A DNA stretch of 64,000 nt from Algoriphagus faecimaris (GTDB lineage Bacteria > Bacteroidota > Bacteroidia > Cytophagales > Cyclobacteriaceae). The translations under genes were made by a program, and so were the position numbers. This document shows, piece by piece, positions 1 through 9,287 of the stretch. Numbering within the stretch: position 1 is the stretch's first letter; every line of letters starts with the position of its first letter. Location of the stretch: NCBI RefSeq assembly GCF_900101705.1, contig NZ_FNAC01000003.1:124001-188000 (forward strand), written 5' to 3'. The notes under the pieces were generated by a model, which made no database searches, was not told the DNA's origin, and saw only the letters and a program-made list of their open reading frames with translations.

Positions 1-644
1 TTTCGCAGGAAGAAAAAAGGAGCATAGCAACACAACTTGCAAGTCTTACAGGAGTCGGTGCCGAGGTCTGGGAGCGGGCCGATTTGAAAATTAAGGCAGG
101 AGAGTTTTTCCAAGAATTGCTCAGAGAGGAACGGAATACAGTGGGAAGGCTGGATTCTAGGTATAAGGGCATCAACCTAGATCCGCTGTCTATGGATTCT
201 TTTACCGATCCTCAGAGTGATGCGATTTCACCGGCTTATACCATGGGCTTTTTGGATTATTTCCACGGGCAGCTGGGAGTTAGTAAAGAATGGAATTATT
301 CTACCTCTGCCTATACCAAAGAAGGCTTTAACTGGGACTGGAAACACCAAGGAAATAATTTCTGGGGTGCAGACGCAGCAGTGACTACTGTTCCGGATAT
401 GACCGAGGCCCTCAGTAAGGATCCAAACGTCAAGGTGCTGATCATGAATGGGTATTATGACTTGGCGACGGTATTTTACGGAGTGGAGCATAGCATCTCA
501 CATATCGACTTGCCCCAATCTGCACTGGATAGGATCATCATGACTTACTATGAAGCAGGACATATGATGTATACAGACCTTCCTTCTGCACAAAAATTCA
601 GAGACGATCTGAAAGAATTTATCGAGTCTACTTTACGCAAATAA
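1..644 (+). CDS. S10-family serine carboxypeptidase-like protein, C-terminal part
   Basis: The reading frame is open from the window edge (first full codon at base 3), so about 213 residues of the C-terminus are visible and the start lies outside. The text around base 450 reads NGYYD and that around base 556 reads AGHMMY. These match the blocks carrying the catalytic Asp and His of peptidase family S10; the nucleophile Ser would be upstream of the window. Bacteroidota S10 proteins are usually exported and cleave residues from peptide C-termini. The next gene, a serine hydrolase, starts 12 bases downstream on the same strand, so the two may be co-transcribed. The family call is fairly secure; the substrate is unknown. 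Confidence 0.8.
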   Translation, partial: SQEEKRSIATQLASLTGVGAEVWERADLKIKAGEFFQELLREERNTVGRLDSRYKGINLDPLSMDSFTDPQSDAISPAYTMGFLDYFHGQLGVSKEWNYSTSAYTKEGFNWDWKHQGNNFWGADAAVTTVPDMTEALSKDPNVKVLIMNGYYDLATVFYGVEHSISHIDLPQSALDRIIMTYYEAGHMMYTDLPSAQKFRDDLKEFIESTLRK

Positions 645-656
645 TCAGAGCTTAAG

Positions 657-1760
657 ATGTGTTTTGATAGGACAGCTTGTTTTAAGACTTTAATTTTCGC
701 AGGACTTTATTGCGCTTCTTTCATTTCATTTGCCCAAAATTCTCAATCTTCTGGATTGTATTTTCCCCCAACCGATGCTGCTGATTGGGAAAAAATGAGT
801 CTCAGAGAAGCTGGTCTGGACCAGGAGGGTATAGGGCAGTTTCTGGAGTGGGTATCGGGCACAAATACCCGTGCCTTTATCATCTTGAAAGATGGTAAAT
901 TGGTAGTAGAGGAGTACTGGGGTAACAAATTGACGGGCCTAGGTCCAATGAATGAAGAGTCGTTTTGGTATTGGGCCTCAGCTGGAAAAACCCTTACGGC
1001 TACCTTAATTGGCATAGCTGAGAATGAAAAACTGCTAAAAATCAAAGATCGAACTCAGAAGTACTTGGGAAAAGGATGGACCTCGATGAAAAATGCTGAT
1101 GAAAAAAAGATTCGGATTAGGAATCATTTGACCATGACCACAGGGCTAGATGAGCAGGTGGCTAATCCAAACAGCATCGACCCGAAAGACTTCCAATTCA
1201 AAGCTAAAGCAGGCAGCAGATGGAGCTATCACAATGGGCCTTACACGATTTTGGAGCAAGTTTTAGCTTCGGCAAGTGGGATGAGTTTTCAAGATTTTTA
1301 TGAGGAAAAAATAGGAGAACCTATTGGGATGAAAGGCTTTTGGCAGAAAAGTGGACAGAATAATGTCTTCTACAGCACTCCTCGGTCTATGGCAAGGTTT
1401 GGTCTGCTTATGTTGGCCGAGGGGCAATGGGAAGAAAGGCAAATCTATTCAGGTGATTTTTTTCAAACTTTGAGCAATGCTAGTCAAGATTTGAATCCGA
1501 GCTATGGGTATTTGACCTGGCTAAATGGTAAATCCTTCTATAAATTGCCTCGGACAGATCGGGAGTTTGATGGACCTTTGATTCCTGCCGCTCCTGAGGA
1601 TATGTATCAGGCTATGGGGCTGAATGGTCAGTTTTTAATGGTTATCCCTTCAAAAAACTTGGTAATTGTCAGAATGGGGACGGGCCCGGATTCGGGTGAG
1701 ATTCCATTTTTATTGATTCGGCAATTATGGGATCGCTTAGGGCCTTTACTTCAGGAATAA
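657..1760 (+). CDS. Exported serine hydrolase, beta-lactamase/class C-like family
   Basis: This 367-residue protein begins with a hydrophobic signal sequence (about residues 9-27, ending SFAQ), so it is probably periplasmic. It carries the SxxK nucleophile motif as SAGK (Ser108, Lys111) and the second motif as YHN near residue 190, in place of the usual YxN. These are the active-site marks of the serine beta-lactamase/penicillin-binding-protein-like (family S12) fold. Most such Bacteroidota proteins are esterases or peptidases of unknown substrate, so I do not infer antibiotic resistance. It follows the S10 peptidase closely. The next gene runs on the opposite strand and ends 4 bases away. 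Confidence 0.82.
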   Translation: MCFDRTACFKTLIFAGLYCASFISFAQNSQSSGLYFPPTDAADWEKMSLREAGLDQEGIGQFLEWVSGTNTRAFIILKDGKLVVEEYWGNKLTGLGPMNEESFWYWASAGKTLTATLIGIAENEKLLKIKDRTQKYLGKGWTSMKNADEKKIRIRNHLTMTTGLDEQVANPNSIDPKDFQFKAKAGSRWSYHNGPYTILEQVLASASGMSFQDFYEEKIGEPIGMKGFWQKSGQNNVFYSTPRSMARFGLLMLAEGQWEERQIYSGDFFQTLSNASQDLNPSYGYLTWLNGKSFYKLPRTDREFDGPLIPAAPEDMYQAMGLNGQFLMVIPSKNLVIVRMGTGPDSGEIPFLLIRQLWDRLGPLLQE

Positions 1761-1763
1761 ATT

Positions 1764-2153
1764 TTACTTGAGGTATTTCTGGATTTGTAGATTGATTTTG
1801 TCCAGGGTCAGAGGTTTTTCTAAAAATCCACTGACTACTTCATAATCGAAGGCTCTTTGTCTGTCCTGATAATCGATAGAACTAGAGAGTATGACAATTT
1901 TGTCTTTTCGATTTTGAAATTTTTCGAGATATTGGTTTAAAAATTCCCATCCATTCATCACGGGCATGTTAATGTCCAAAAAGACCATTATGGAACTATC
2001 ACTAGGGATTTGGGCGATGTTTTCCAGGGCTTGTTCTGCTTCTAAAAATTCATAGATATTTTCTGAAAAGTTCATTTTTTTAAGTAGACGCTTGTTGATC
2101 AAGTTATTGATCGGGTCATCATCTACTAGAAAAATAGCGTCAAAATGAATCAT
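1764..2153 (-). CDS. Stand-alone response regulator receiver protein (CheY-like)
   Basis: About 129 residues form a single receiver domain. The acidic pocket is LVDDDP near the N-terminus, the phospho-acceptor Asp is in VFLDINMPVMNG, and the switch Lys is in FLEKPL near the C-terminus. There is no output domain, so it probably acts by protein-protein contact or phosphotransfer. The frame extends upstream to 2225, but those 24 residues do not resemble a receiver start; I chose the ATG at 2153, which begins MIHFDAIFLVDDD. No kinase is adjacent, so the partner is unknown. It converges with the serine hydrolase gene. Confidence 0.8.
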   Translation of the reverse strand: MIHFDAIFLVDDDPINNLINKRLLKKMNFSENIYEFLEAEQALENIAQIPSDSSIMVFLDINMPVMNGWEFLNQYLEKFQNRKDKIVILSSSIDYQDRQRAFDYEVVSGFLEKPLTLDKINLQIQKYLK

Positions 2154-2264
2154 TGATTTGTCAAAAGTATTGCTCTTATTCTCTATAGGCCAAAATACGA
2201 TTATTCCCTTTGCAAGTAAAACCATTTTTCAGCTTTTTTTTGATTAGACCGAAAATACTTTGGG

Positions 2265-2300
2265 TATGAAATAAAAAAGGAGGCATTTTGCCTCCTTTCT
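2265..2300 (-). terminator. Rho-independent terminator of groESL
   Basis: An inverted repeat with arms AAAGGAGGC and GCCTCCTTT (about 2277-2299) is followed on the minus strand by a T-rich run. It lies about 18 bases after the groEL stop codon, in the correct orientation for groESL. Confidence 0.85.
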
Positions 2301-2317
2301 ATGCTTATCAGAATGGA

Positions 2318-3967
<1,650 letters not shown>

Positions 3968-3988
3968 TTAAATGTTCTTGGTGATTAA

Positions 3989-4267
3989 TTAAAGGATCGC
4001 AAAGATATCAGACTCACGCATGATCAGGTAGTCTGCACCGTCTACGCTCAATTCTGTGCCTGAGTACTTGCCGTACAACACAGTGTCTCCAACTTTCACA
4101 GTCAAGGGCTCATCTTTTTTACCATTACCAACCGCTACGACTGTTCCTTTTTGTGGTTTTTCTTTAGCAGTGTCCGGGATGTAAAGGCCGGAAGCGGTTT
4201 TCTCTTCGGCTGCAGCGGGCTGTACTAGCACTCGGTCTGCAAGAGGTTTGATGTTCACGTTTGACAT
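3989..4267 (-). CDS. groES: Co-chaperonin GroES (10 kDa)
   Basis: The 92 residues match the family length. Visible marks are the N-terminal PLADRVLV, the mobile-loop region with TASGLYIPD, and the C-terminal [13 protein letters not shown]. GroES forms the heptameric lid of the GroEL chamber. It is the first gene of the groESL operon. The 216 bases between its start and the divergent gene at 4484 hold its promoter; they contain no obvious CIRCE repeat but do contain a GG-N10-GC element about 60 bases upstream of the start. Confidence 0.99.
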   Translation of the reverse strand: MSNVNIKPLADRVLVQPAAAEEKTASGLYIPDTAKEKPQKGTVVAVGNGKKDEPLTVKVGDTVLYGKYSGTELSVDGADYLIMRESDIFAIL

Positions 4268-4302
4268 AGTATGAAATCGTTTAAAGGTTAGATTAAAATG
4301 CT

Positions 4303-4330
4303 AAATCCTCTTTTGCGAGATCTATGCCAA
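4303..4330 (-). promoter_or_regulatory. Candidate sigma-54 (-24/-12) promoter of groES
   Basis: Read on the minus strand, the sequence TTGGCATAGATCTCGCA (4314-4330) has the invariant GG and GC doublets of sigma-54 promoters separated by exactly 10 bases. By eye it fits 9 of 12 informative positions of TGGCACGNNNNTTGCA. The predicted transcript start near 4303 would leave a leader of about 36 bases before the groES ATG. A sigma-54 activator gene lies about 4 kb away. This is a motif match only. Confidence 0.45.
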
Positions 4331-4483
4331 TGAGTGTTTTGCTGAAAAGGCTGACAAATAGTCGGAATTTCCCCCTTTTTATGACTTACTATTTCCTTTT
4401 TTCTCTTACCTGATACTGCCAAAATTTCCCCAAGCGCTAGAAATACTGTCACATTTTGTTTAAATTTTTTCATCAAAATTCAA

Positions 4484-5200
4484 ATGCCCATGAAAACACT
4501 ACCTAAAAATTGGATGACCGAAGGTCTGATTGATTTTGAATACAAAAAATACCAACTTCTGTCTTATTTGCAGGAGACGAATAGACAGTTTGGACAGGTG
4601 AAACTCTATCCATTTCTTGCTGATTTGATCGAGCACCACCGGCAGTTGGAGGCTTTTAAATATGGCAAGTCCAAGTTGGCAGATCTTTTTCCCAAGGCCA
4701 TCTCTCATGTTGATTTGAAAAATGTCAAAATTCACTATCAGTCGCCGGAATATGATAATGAAGTACTACAGGAGATCAATCAAATTGCTGAATTTGCTTT
4801 GCCAAGAGTTGAAGGAAAAATCAAGGAGGGAAGGTCGATTTTTGACTTTGTAGAAGAGCAGGTAGAAATAGAGCCTATCGGCATACAGCCTCTCTACACC
4901 AAAGAAGGGTTTGTGTTTTTGACCCAAGAGAATAGCTCCGACATATTTACCTATCGCTATAGGTCTAGTTTGCTACAGCTAGCAGGCGAACGATTTAGAA
5001 GCCTTAAGATGTGGTTTTTGGGCTTGTTTAGAAAAACACTCTACAGGACCATGGAAAACCTGAAATTAGAATTAATTCAGCAAGTCAAAGAGTTGCCCAA
5101 TCCTGCCACTTGGAGAGTCCATAGCAACTATACCGTTCCTTTGGAAGAGACCCTTTTGCCACTCAGTAAAAGACTGTTGCTAGAGCGAATAGGGAAATGA
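4484..5200 (+). CDS. Conserved hypothetical protein, divergent from groES
   Basis: I do not recognise this 238-residue protein. It has no signal peptide and no clear membrane segment. The sequence is helix-rich with many charged residues; a short stretch near residues 175-185 (MWFLGLFRK) is hydrophobic but too short for a confident transmembrane helix. The start ATG-CCC-ATG has a second Met two codons later that could also be used. It is transcribed away from groES and shares the 216-base upstream region with it. It converges on the desaturase-like gene, with a hairpin between the two. It is probably a cytosolic lineage-specific protein. Coding status is supported by length and an uninterrupted frame. 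Confidence 0.65.
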   Translation: MPMKTLPKNWMTEGLIDFEYKKYQLLSYLQETNRQFGQVKLYPFLADLIEHHRQLEAFKYGKSKLADLFPKAISHVDLKNVKIHYQSPEYDNEVLQEINQIAEFALPRVEGKIKEGRSIFDFVEEQVEIEPIGIQPLYTKEGFVFLTQENSSDIFTYRYRSSLLQLAGERFRSLKMWFLGLFRKTLYRTMENLKLELIQQVKELPNPATWRVHSNYTVPLEETLLPLSKRLLLERIGK

Positions 5201-5203
5201 ACG

Positions 5204-5233
5204 GGGCTAAAAAAAGAGGCCTAAACGGCCTCT
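5204..5233 (-). terminator. Terminator overlapping the end of the desaturase-family gene
   Basis: The perfect 7-base stem AGAGGCC/GGCCTCT (5215-5221 and 5227-5233) is followed on the minus strand by seven T residues. The stop codon (5221-5223) of the minus-strand gene lies inside the hairpin. On the plus strand the trailing sequence is only partly T-rich, so it may also serve the gene ending at 5200, less well. Confidence 0.75.
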
Positions 5234-6162
5234 AGTACTTTTTCATTTTTTTCAGGATTGGAAGAGTCTTTCGATTGTAACTCTGTTTCCTTTTTGACTC
5301 TGTTAGCAATTATCTCAGCCCCGGGTTTATCAAACAAAATTCTCCAAGCTTCTTTAAAGCTTTTGGCCTGACCAAGGTCTCTGACAATATCTCTCCACTC
5401 GTGAAAAACCAAATAGACGGGATTGTAGGAGGTCACAGGCTTGGTGATGCCATAGTTTGGACGCTCTCCTTCTGGCATAAATGTGCCAAACATCCTGTCC
5501 CAAATAATGAATGTCGACCCGTAGTTCTTATCCAAATAGTGCTCATCACTCGCATGATGAACTCTATGATGTGATGGTGTTGTGAAAATGTATTCTACCA
5601 CTGGATGAAGTTTGGTGATATATTCGGTATGAATCCAGAACTGATAAAGTACTGCGATCTGATGACAGATAAAAAACACAAAGGGATCAAATCCCATAAA
5701 CATCACGGGGAAAAAGAAAATAATTTTGATGTGCTGGGTCCAGCCTAAGCGGAAGGAAACAGAGAAATTGTATTTAGATGAATTATGGTGCGTGATGTGT
5801 GTTGCCCACCAGAATCGCTGCTCATGAGCAATTCTATGCGCCCAATATCTTGCAAAATCAACGGCAATAAAGCAAAGGACAAAAGACCACCAAGTTGCAG
5901 GGATCTGAAATGGAGAAATGTTGTAGAAAAAAAGTGCTGATCCAAATACCGCTAATTTAATCACGGCACTGATCCCTACATTGACAAAACCAATAGTGGC
6001 TGCAGCAAAGAAATCCTTGGTATCATAAGTGTCTTTTTTTTGATACCAACTGATACCCCATTCGATAAATACTAACAAAAACATGATCGGTGCTGCCCAA
6101 AGAATAATATTAGGCCAGGATTCAAGATTTAAGTCCTCTAGGCTTAAAGGCTGTTTGTTCAT
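5221..6162 (-). CDS. Sterol desaturase / fatty acid hydroxylase superfamily membrane protein
   Basis: With the start at 6162 (MNKQPLSLED) the protein has 313 residues. It carries the diiron histidine clusters of the family: HRIAHE, then THITHH, and later HHRVHH with DEHY. Four or more hydrophobic segments precede and separate them, as expected for an integral membrane hydroxylase; the closest known type is the alkylglycerol monooxygenase-like group. The upstream frame to 6243 adds 27 residues but leaves almost no room after the secG terminator, so I prefer the internal ATG. Substrate is unknown; a membrane lipid is the likely class. It sits between secG and groES. Confidence 0.85.
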   Translation of the reverse strand: MNKQPLSLEDLNLESWPNIILWAAPIMFLLVFIEWGISWYQKKDTYDTKDFFAAATIGFVNVGISAVIKLAVFGSALFFYNISPFQIPATWWSFVLCFIAVDFARYWAHRIAHEQRFWWATHITHHNSSKYNFSVSFRLGWTQHIKIIFFFPVMFMGFDPFVFFICHQIAVLYQFWIHTEYITKLHPVVEYIFTTPSHHRVHHASDEHYLDKNYGSTFIIWDRMFGTFMPEGERPNYGITKPVTSYNPVYLVFHEWRDIVRDLGQAKSFKEAWRILFDKPGAEIIANRVKKETELQSKDSSNPEKNEKVLEAV

Positions 6163-6249
6163 AAAATTAGAATTGATAGTTTGATAGTTTGGCTTTTGCT
6201 TATCGAAGAATAAGTTGTTTGCCTGCTCTTCACTAAGCAACAAAGGACT

Positions 6250-6287
6250 AAAATAAATAAAAAAGTCCGCCTGTCTAGGGCGGACTT
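6250..6287 (-). terminator. Terminator of the miaB-secG operon
   Basis: A perfect 9-base stem AAGTCCGCC/GGCGGACTT (6263-6271 and 6279-6287) with a 7-base loop is followed on the minus strand by a long T-rich run. It lies 38 bases after the secG stop and closes the operon that reads miaB to secG. Confidence 0.85.
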
Positions 6288-6324
6288 CATAAATCTTTTA
6301 AATTCTTCTCCGAAAGGAGGTTTT

Positions 6325-6693
6325 TTAATTTTCCGTGGTGTCTGACTGGGTGTTTTCCTCACTTGGTGTGGTAGGAAGCAAGCTTTCATTTTCGCTGTCC
6401 CCAAAAGCAGGAGTGACCACTTGCTGCTTTGCACTTTCAATGTTTGGAGAGGAGAATTGATTGGGCTGACTCTCTGTGTAAAAAGCTGAAGAAACTAGCG
6501 AAAGCACCAGAATAGAGATTGCTAAAATCCAAGTTGCTTTTTCCAAAACATTTCCTGTACGAGTTACTCCCATGATTTGGGAAGCACTTCCACCAAATGC
6601 AGCACCTACCCCTCCTTTGGAGTTTTGTCCTAGAATCACCAAAATAAGCAATACGGCTAGGACTAAGATGATGCTGATTAATAAGGTAAACAT
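6325..6693 (-). CDS. secG: Protein translocase subunit SecG
   Basis: This 122-residue protein has two hydrophobic helices (about residues 3-22 and 54-72) linked by the SecG hallmark loop QNSKGGVGAAFGG. SecG is the small accessory subunit of the SecYEG export channel in the inner membrane. The polar, Ser/Glu/Asn-rich tail after residue 75 is longer than in proteobacterial SecG but is ordinary for Bacteroidota. It is the last gene of a minus-strand series, 11 bases after the TPR-like gene, and is followed by a strong terminator. Confidence 0.93.
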   Translation of the reverse strand: MFTLLISIILVLAVLLILVILGQNSKGGVGAAFGGSASQIMGVTRTGNVLEKATWILAISILVLSLVSSAFYTESQPNQFSSPNIESAKQQVVTPAFGDSENESLLPTTPSEENTQSDTTEN

Positions 6694-6704
6694 ATTCTTT
6701 TGTA

Positions 6705-7445
6705 TTAAGATTTATTCAATTTTTCAATCAAGTCCGCAAAGTAAGCCCTTTTATCTGGAAACTTCAAACTCAATTTTTTATAAATTTCTATTGCCTTCTG
6801 GGTTTTGCCTTGTTTGGCAAATATTTTTGCCAGGGATTCAGAAACAATATTATCATTGATTTGAGTACTTGATTCGGCGAGGTTTTCTGTGTTTTGATTC
6901 GCCTCTATCTCTTTGATAGTGGCTAGTTTGATTTCTTTTTTGCTGAAGGCTTTAATTAGGTCTATTTGCTCCTTCTTTTTATCGTCTAGGATTTCCTTTT
7001 TCTCTTTTTTCTTGATCGTTTCGATCAAATCCTCTCCTGCGCCGGGTCTTCGAGTACGCTTTTTGGGCTTTGGACTCGGAGAAGTTGATTTTTCAGGTTG
7101 GCTTTTTAGGTTTTCACCAAGTTTGAGTAGAGATTGTGTACGACTGGCTGCATCTGATTTTTGGGGTATTTCTTCAGGAAGAAAATCCACCGACTTTTCT
7201 TCTACTTTATCTGAAAGTGGCATTTCTATCAATTTTTTTAGATAGATCCTATCAGGGCTATTAATGGCAGCCATTCCCAAGTTAAAACCCGCTTCGCCCC
7301 CTTTTTGATATTCGTATCGAGAACTTAGAATATGGGGAATATTAAAATAGGGGAAATTCTCTTGAATTTTTTTCAATTGAAGAATCTCCGTCTTTCCTAT
7401 GGCAGACTCCTTGTTGAGGATTTCTTGAAATTGGCTTGCGTTCAC
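6705..7445 (-). CDS. TPR-motif protein of the lptE-secG operon
   Basis: The 246 residues show three parts. The N-terminal ~85 residues form a predicted helical domain, the middle (about 90-170) is a low-complexity Lys/Ser/Glu-rich linker with the basic patch KPKKRTRR, and the C-terminus holds one clear tetratricopeptide-like unit (SLAKIFAKQGKTQKAIEIY). It has no signal peptide. It lies 29 bases after lptE and 11 bases before secG, so it is co-transcribed with envelope genes. I infer a scaffolding role but cannot name a partner. Similar proteins are conserved in this position in Bacteroidota, from memory. Confidence 0.75.
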   Translation of the reverse strand: MNASQFQEILNKESAIGKTEILQLKKIQENFPYFNIPHILSSRYEYQKGGEAGFNLGMAAINSPDRIYLKKLIEMPLSDKVEEKSVDFLPEEIPQKSDAASRTQSLLKLGENLKSQPEKSTSPSPKPKKRTRRPGAGEDLIETIKKKEKKEILDDKKKEQIDLIKAFSKKEIKLATIKEIEANQNTENLAESSTQINDNIVSESLAKIFAKQGKTQKAIEIYKKLSLKFPDKRAYFADLIEKLNKS

Positions 7446-7474
7446 AGTCGGGATTTTAGTTGAAATATAGAAAA

Positions 7475-8014
7475 TTACCAGTTGGCAACGGTGGCCGTAA
7501 AGATATCTTGAATGATATTGTCAAATATTTCTTCTACTAACCGGTTTTCCACATCCAAAAGGGTAGTAGACCGGGGATCATAATCTTGGAAAAAGGAAAA
7601 GCTTCTCTTCAAATTTTCTTCTTCATTTGTCAAGTTGAGGTATTCCACTTCTACAGCTATGGTCAGTCGCATTTGCCCAGCACGGTCGGGGAGGTTGGGG
7701 TTGCCACTTGATACGGCTGCCTGTGGAGTCAATGCATAGCGTTTGATCGCTCCGGAGAATTGAAGATCACCATTGTTTCTGATCAATTCCAGCTGCGTGT
7801 TTCGCTGGTAAAACTCCTTCAATTCCTCTGTGAATCGCTGTTCCATATTGGCAGGACCTGCCCCAGAGTCATTAAAGAAGTTTTCTACAGAAAATGTCTT
7901 TACCAACTCGTAGTTAATGTTGGTTCCGGTGAAACTATAACTCACCGAGCAGCCTGAAAATATTAGAAGTATCAGACCGAAAGTTAAGGAAGCAAGTTTA
8001 TTGATCGATTTCAT
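7475..8014 (-). CDS. lptE: LptE-family LPS-assembly lipoprotein
   Basis: Starting at the ATG at 8014 gives 179 residues with a lipoprotein signal (hydrophobic run ending FSGC, lipid-acceptor Cys22). The body fits the Bacteroidota LptE family: an early NINYELVKTFSV strand, the NFFND segment and a helical C-terminus. LptE plugs the LptD barrel that inserts lipopolysaccharide into the outer membrane. The frame extends upstream to 8071, but those residues lie within the preceding gene and lack a signal. Its start overlaps the end of the sigma-54 activator gene by 17 bases, suggesting translational coupling. LptD is not in the window. Confidence 0.85.
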   Translation of the reverse strand: MKSINKLASLTFGLILLIFSGCSVSYSFTGTNINYELVKTFSVENFFNDSGAGPANMEQRFTEELKEFYQRNTQLELIRNNGDLQFSGAIKRYALTPQAAVSSGNPNLPDRAGQMRLTIAVEVEYLNLTNEEENLKRSFSFFQDYDPRSTTLLDVENRLVEEIFDNIIQDIFTATVANW

Positions 8015-9287
8015 ACTGCTTGATTTTTCTATACAGTGTGCGCTCAGAGATTCCCAAGTCGCTAGCAGCATATTTACGTTTATTGTTATGCTTTCGTAGG
8101 GCTTTTAGGATCATTTCTTTCTCCTTTTTTTCTAAAGAAAGCGAATTATCATCCTCTTCATGAATAATATCCTCGATTACTTCCTCCTCATATTCATCCG
8201 AGTCTTGATTGGCAGACTTCTGAGAATCAAGTACCAAAGGCATATAGCTGGGATTGCCTTCATGTGATTCTGCTGGAGCCAAATTGCTGTCCATATCCTC
8301 AAAGAGTTCGCTATGCTTTTGAATAATACTTTGGTTGAGTCCCCCGCTTTTGTAAGATTCCAAAACGAGTTTTTTAAGCTCATTCATGTCTTTTTTCATG
8401 TCAAAGAGCACCTTATAGAGGATATCTCTTTCGGAAAAGTCCATGGATTCAGAAGAATTGCTTCCCCCTGTCAGGGCTACTGGCAGTCGAGAATTATCTG
8501 CTGGTAGGTAACGCGAGAGCGTCGAACCGTCTACTTCGCGTTCCTCTTCTAGCAGTGATATTTGCTCGGCCAAATTTTTCAATTGGCGAATATTCCCCGG
8601 AAAACGATACCTCATCAATACTGCTTGTGCTTCAGGAGTCAAGCTGATGGGTTTTACATGATATTTTTCAGAAAAATCAGAAGTGAATTTCCTGAAAAGC
8701 AAAACCATGTCTTCCCCTCTTTCGCGAAGCGGAGGTACAAAAATTGGTACCGTATTCAGTCTGTAATAGAGGTCTTCTCGAAATTTACCTTTTTCTACTG
8801 CTTTGATCAAATTAACATTGGTCGCCGTGATGACCCGAACATTTGTTTTTTGGACTTTGGAAGAGCCTACTTTAATGAATTCTCCATTTTCCAAAACCCT
8901 TAGTAAACGGGCTTGTGTGCCCAGTGGCATTTCACCGATTTCGTCCAGAAAGATGGATCCTCCATCAGTGACTTCGAAATAGCCTTTTCGGGCTTCATGG
9001 GCCCCAGTAAATGAGCCTTTTTCATGACCAAAAAGCTCTGAGTCAATAGTACCTTCAGGGATTGCTCCACAGTTGATGGCGATGAATTTTCCATGCTTCC
9101 GGAGTGAAAGCGAATGGATGATTTTGGAAAAACTCTCTTTTCCACTTCCGCTTTCACCCGTGATGAGCACGGTCATATCAGTGGGGGAAGCCTGCATGGC
9201 TACCTGAATGGCATGATTGAGTAGGGGGCTATTCCCAATAATTCCAAACCGCTGCTTGACGCTTTGTATTTCCTGGGGGGTGATCAT
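7998..9287 (-). CDS. Sigma-54-interacting transcriptional activator without receiver domain
   Basis: The 429-residue protein begins almost directly with an AAA+ domain: Walker A GESGSGKE near residue 44, and a sigma-54 contact loop reading GSFTGA instead of GAFTGA. A Walker B/sensor block (FLDEIGEM) follows, and a Fis-type helix-turn-helix ends the protein ([17 protein letters not shown]). There is no N-terminal receiver, GAF or PAS domain. The region between the ATPase and the HTH (about 260-390) is acidic and low in complexity. Such proteins remodel RNA polymerase-sigma-54 at -24/-12 promoters. It overlaps miaB by 4 bases and lptE by 17. Control may be by level or by a binding partner, since no sensor domain is visible. 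Confidence 0.93.
   Translation of the reverse strand: MITPQEIQSVKQRFGIIGNSPLLNHAIQVAMQASPTDMTVLITGESGSGKESFSKIIHSLSLRKHGKFIAINCGAIPEGTIDSELFGHEKGSFTGAHEARKGYFEVTDGGSIFLDEIGEMPLGTQARLLRVLENGEFIKVGSSKVQKTNVRVITATNVNLIKAVEKGKFREDLYYRLNTVPIFVPPLRERGEDMVLLFRKFTSDFSEKYHVKPISLTPEAQAVLMRYRFPGNIRQLKNLAEQISLLEEEREVDGSTLSRYLPADNSRLPVALTGGSNSSESMDFSERDILYKVLFDMKKDMNELKKLVLESYKSGGLNQSIIQKHSELFEDMDSNLAPAESHEGNPSYMPLVLDSQKSANQDSDEYEEEVIEDIIHEEDDNSLSLEKKEKEMILKALRKHNNKRKYAASDLGISERTLYRKIKQYEIDQ

Noticed and set aside
4288..4476. 62-codon minus-strand frame upstream of groES
   Set aside because: It covers the groES promoter region, is rich in Lys and Arg without any motif, and contains the -24/-12 element. 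It is unlikely to be a gene.
4268..4483. CIRCE (HrcA) operator at groESL
   Set aside because: No TTAGCACTC-N9-GAGTGCTAA-like repeat was found on either strand of this interval.
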